The translations under genes were made by a program, and so were the position numbers. DNA of 64,000 nt, taken from positions 124,001 to 188,000 of the forward strand of contig JBMHCT010000043.1 in assembly GCA_049889775.1 (NCBI GenBank). The letters run 5' to 3'. A model generated the notes under the pieces. It was not told the DNA's origin and made no database searches. It saw only the letters and a list, made by a program, of their open reading frames with translations. Numbering within the stretch: position 1 is the first letter of the stretch; every line of letters starts with the position of its first letter. This stretch comes from Jejuia sp049889775 (GTDB lineage Bacteria > Bacteroidota > Bacteroidia > Flavobacteriales > Flavobacteriaceae). Shown here in pieces: positions 61,323 through 64,000 of this stretch.

Positions 61323-63141
61323 TATTTTCGGTAAATTTCCGTTCTAGTTCTGCTTGAAACTCTTCCATTACTGGTCTTACGGTGCTTTCAGGTAAATCGG
61401 CAATTTTAATGTACATTAATCCATCAACAGAATTATTGAATAGTGGATCGACATTAAAGGCTACCAATTTTGCATTTTGTTTGATGTATTTTTTAAGCAG
61501 AACGGGTAATCGTAAAGCACCTGGTTCAATTTCATCAATAAACTTATCAAATTTGTTTAAGTCTGCCTCAGTTTCATCAAAAACAAAATCTTTATCCGCA
61601 TCTTTAAGTTTCACTTTAAACTCTTTTTTAGGCCTCACATATTGTGCCAAATACGGATCGTAATAATGTGATTTCATAAATTCGATCATCAGTGATTTAG
61701 AAAAGTTTGAAAACTGATTGCTAATGCTTACTCCACCAATTAAATAATTATGTTCTGGATGCCTTAGTGTAGTATGTACAATGCCTTTCCAGAGCAAAAA
61801 CAATGGCATGGGTTTTTGCTGATATTCCTTTATGATGAAGGCGCGCCCCATTTCTATGGATTCGCTCATCATTTTATAAAGTTCAGGTTCAAAACGAAAC
61901 AAATCTTGAAGATAGAACCCATCAATACCATAGCGGGCAAATATTTTAGATCCCAAGCCCATTCTGTATGCGCCTGCTATAATTTGTTTATCGTTATCCC
62001 ACAAAAACATGTGGTGGTAGTAATTGTCAAACTCATCTAAATCAATAGCTTCGTTAGTGCCTTCTCCAACTTCTCTAAAGGTAATTTCACGTAGGCGACC
62101 AATTTCTCTTAAAATATTTGGGATGGCTTTGGCATCGGCTAAAAAGACTTCGTAATTTTTACTTTCAAGTAATCTTGATTTGTCTTTTCTCAGGTTGTCA
62201 ACTTCTTGAATCATTAGCTTGTTGTCAACCGCAGTAACAATATTTTTAGGTGTTTTCGGTATTTTTAAGTTAGAAGAGATATTATCCAGAATTTTTGGCT
62301 TTTGTTCAAAAGCGTTGGACAACATATATGTTTTTTTTCTAATAAATTCTGAGAATTCATCTAAAGCAACATGCTCTTTTTGATCGTTCACCGAAATAGG
62401 TTTACCAATACGAACCTTTATGGTTCTTCGTTTTTGCGTTAATAATTCTGAAGGTAATTTTGCCGTTCTAAAGGTGTCGCTGATTTTTGAAAGTTGATAA
62501 AATAGCTTACTGTTTTTGGCATGAAAGTAAATAGGCACCACAGGCACTTCAGCCTTTTTAACTAATTTCATAGCGGCTTCTTCCCACGGTTTATCAACTA
62601 CAAGTTTTCCATCCTTATAAGTGGACACCTCACCCGCTGGAAAAATACCAAGAGGATGACCGTCTCGTAAATGCAAAATGGCATTTTTAAAACCTACAAT
62701 ACTAGATTTCACATCCTTTCTATCTTCAAAAGGATTTACAGGCATAATATAAGGTTCCAATGGTTTGATTCGATTGAGAAGAAAATTGGCAATTATCTTA
62801 AAATCAGTACGTTGTTCTAACATTAATTTTAAAAGTAAAATACCGTCAATACCTCCAAGAGGGTGGTTGGAAATTGTAATATACGCACCATCTTTTGGTA
62901 AGCGTTTTAAGTCTTCTTCAGGAATCTCAAATTTAATTTGAAAATCTGCGAGAATTGCATTTAAGAATTCTAAATCGCATAAATGCTTATTGCGCTTATA
63001 TATTCTGTTAAGCGTGGAAATTTTAAGAACTTTCATCAATAACCATCCAATAAAAGTTCCTATAAAACCATAGTTATCAAGTTGTATAGCTTTGGCAACT
63101 TCTTTGGCGGTTACTAAACCAGTATCTTGGTATTTCCTCAT
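61312..63141 (-). CDS. olsF: OlsF-type bifunctional acyltransferase (ornithine/amino-acid lipid synthase)
   Basis: A 609-residue fusion. The N-terminal half is a lysophospholipid-acyltransferase (PlsC) domain with NHPLGGIDG (NHx4D) and FPAGEVSTYKDGK; the C-terminal half (about 310-500) is a GNAT-type N-acyltransferase (hemolysin/OlsB-like) with YHHMFLWDNDKQIIAGAYRMG and ISNQFSNFSKSLM. A bifunctional OlsF making ornithine lipids was reported from Serratia and Flavobacterium johnsoniae; here the order is PlsC then GNAT. Ornithine or glycine lipids are possible products. Confidence 0.85.
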   Translation of the reverse strand: MRKYQDTGLVTAKEVAKAIQLDNYGFIGTFIGWLLMKVLKISTLNRIYKRNKHLCDLEFLNAILADFQIKFEIPEEDLKRLPKDGAYITISNHPLGGIDGILLLKLMLEQRTDFKIIANFLLNRIKPLEPYIMPVNPFEDRKDVKSSIVGFKNAILHLRDGHPLGIFPAGEVSTYKDGKLVVDKPWEEAAMKLVKKAEVPVVPIYFHAKNSKLFYQLSKISDTFRTAKLPSELLTQKRRTIKVRIGKPISVNDQKEHVALDEFSEFIRKKTYMLSNAFEQKPKILDNISSNLKIPKTPKNIVTAVDNKLMIQEVDNLRKDKSRLLESKNYEVFLADAKAIPNILREIGRLREITFREVGEGTNEAIDLDEFDNYYHHMFLWDNDKQIIAGAYRMGLGSKIFARYGIDGFYLQDLFRFEPELYKMMSESIEMGRAFIIKEYQQKPMPLFLLWKGIVHTTLRHPEHNYLIGGVSISNQFSNFSKSLMIEFMKSHYYDPYLAQYVRPKKEFKVKLKDADKDFVFDETEADLNKFDKFIDEIEPGALRLPVLLKKYIKQNAKLVAFNVDPLFNNSVDGLMYIKIADLPESTVRPVMEEFQAELERKFTENNEP

Positions 63142-63164
63142 TAGCGTAAATGTAATAAATAAAA

Positions 63165-64000
63165 CTATTTAGTTACTAGTTGAACGGTCTCTTGTGTTAA
63201 TTGTTTTAATAGCACAGTTTTTCCTTCCTCTAATGCCTTATGAGTAGCGGTGGTATAATGTCTTATAGTGTAAAGGGAGACATCTCGATAACACGTTACT
63301 TTGAATTTAGCCTTAAGCTGTTGCAATAACTTTTCTATAGTATTGAATACATCTTCTACGCATACGGAAAAACTGATTGCTGAATTTTGGATTACATCAA
63401 CTTTCATTTTGTGCTTATGCAAAAGTTTGAATATATCGCTGATATTTTCTTCAACTATGTATGAAAAATCCAAGGACGATAATGATATTAAAATCTGATG
63501 CTTTTTAAGGATAAAACAAGGTACGTAAGGTTCAATTCCAATGCCTTTTCCAACTCTTGTGCCATTTTCTTTCGGGTTGATAAATGATTTTACAAAAAGA
63601 GGAATTTCTTTACGCTGCAGTGGTTGAAGGGTTTTAGGATGAATTACTGAAGCCCCGTAAAATGCCAATTCAATAGCTTCCTCATATGAAATTTGATCTA
63701 AGAGTTGGGTATTATTAAAATATCTTGGGTCTGCATTTAGCACACCAGGAACATCCTTCCATATGGTAACCGAATTAGCATTTAAGCAATACGCAAAAAT
63801 AGCCGCAGTGTAATCACTACCTTCTCTTCCTAAGGTAGTTGTGAAATTATTGGTGTCACTTCCCAAAAAACCTTGGGTAATGTGCAACCTATCCTTTTTA
63901 AAACTAGCACTTATATTTTTTTGGGTAGTTTCCCAATTAACATTTGCTCTTCTGTAATAACTATCAGTTTTAATATAACCCCTTGCATCTAACCATTGGT
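63165..64000 (-). CDS. Aspartate kinase, 5' end outside window
   Basis: Phosphorylates aspartate, first step to lysine, threonine and methionine. The frame is open to base 64000 and beyond; 63887 is a TTG codon, not the start. Visible: WLDARGYIKTDSYYRRANV (substrate region), GFLGSD, TTLGREGSDYTAAI (nucleotide and aspartate binding), and two ACT-type regulatory segments toward the C-terminus (KMKVDVIQNSAISFSV). Length of the C-terminal part indicates a monofunctional kinase. It ends 23 bases before the OlsF-type gene start. Confidence 0.93.
   Translation of the reverse strand, partial: QWLDARGYIKTDSYYRRANVNWETTQKNISASFKKDRLHITQGFLGSDTNNFTTTLGREGSDYTAAIFAYCLNANSVTIWKDVPGVLNADPRYFNNTQLLDQISYEEAIELAFYGASVIHPKTLQPLQRKEIPLFVKSFINPKENGTRVGKGIGIEPYVPCFILKKHQILISLSSLDFSYIVEENISDIFKLLHKHKMKVDVIQNSAISFSVCVEDVFNTIEKLLQQLKAKFKVTCYRDVSLYTIRHYTTATHKALEEGKTVLLKQLTQETVQLVTK

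Overview
This 64 kb window is a chromosomal stretch from a member of the Flavobacteriaceae (Bacteroidota), probably a marine one. The evidence is low GC content, Bacteroidota-type promoters (TAnnTTTG -7 boxes, little Shine-Dalgarno), the gliding genes gldD/gldE, a type IX secretion (T9SS) C-terminal sorting domain, two SusC/TonB-type receptors, a DUF2723 glycosyltransferase, a bacterial geranylgeranylglyceryl-phosphate synthase and many DUF families typical of this group. It is mostly core genome. There is no phage, no CRISPR array and no complete insertion sequence.

Layout. 1-5 kb: leuS (5' end missing), DUF4286, rsmA, mgtE. 5-11 kb (minus strand): a thiamine uptake locus made of a TPP-riboswitch-controlled TonB receptor, ArfB, DUF4301, a NadR-like kinase, PnuC and a small thiamine-binding protein. 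11-16 kb: GGGP synthase, PPTase, ahcY behind a structured leader, a Tat-exported aminotransferase and an AEC permease. 16-19 kb: a patch of decaying genes (in-frame stop, lost ATG, frameshift). 19-26 kb: phytase plus TonB receptor, rpmA/rplU (bL21 with an HhH tail), small membrane proteins, a lipoprotein with a metal-binding domain. 26-33 kb: gldD, gldE, ssb, mutY, HU, a 30-residue ribosomal-type peptide, rng. 33-44 kb: an ECF sigma factor with a TPR anti-sigma factor, divergent from a six-gene envelope operon that ends in a periplasmic TPR-CHAT peptidase. This is the best candidate for an incompletely described system. 44-55 kb: polA, a metallophosphoesterase, a cysteine-free thioredoxin-like protein, a polysaccharide deacetylase, DUF2723, tRNA-Gln, a 2-hydroxyacid dehydrogenase and a membrane-bound LuxR regulator. 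55-60 kb: small accessory genes and an arsR-DUF6428-arsC operon behind a perfect palindromic operator. 60-64 kb: a carboxypeptidase-regulatory-domain protein, an OlsF-type acyltransferase fusion, and aspartate kinase (5' end missing).

A second layer is a set of short palindromic or terminal-inverted-repeat elements scattered between genes and sometimes inside them. Family A (GGGCGTTACC...CCTAACGCG) has four copies, one interrupted by a family B element. Family B (GTCATT...AATGAC) has one full and one half copy, the latter in the 5' UTR of the riboswitch-controlled receptor. Family C (TGTCATGCTGAA...) has one full and one half copy, the half copy supplying the end of the GGGP synthase gene. 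Family D (CCTCCCC/GGGGAGG and relatives) has three copies, one in frame inside leuS. leuS also carries a 7-bp tandem repeat. All calls were made by reading the sequence; none was checked against a database.
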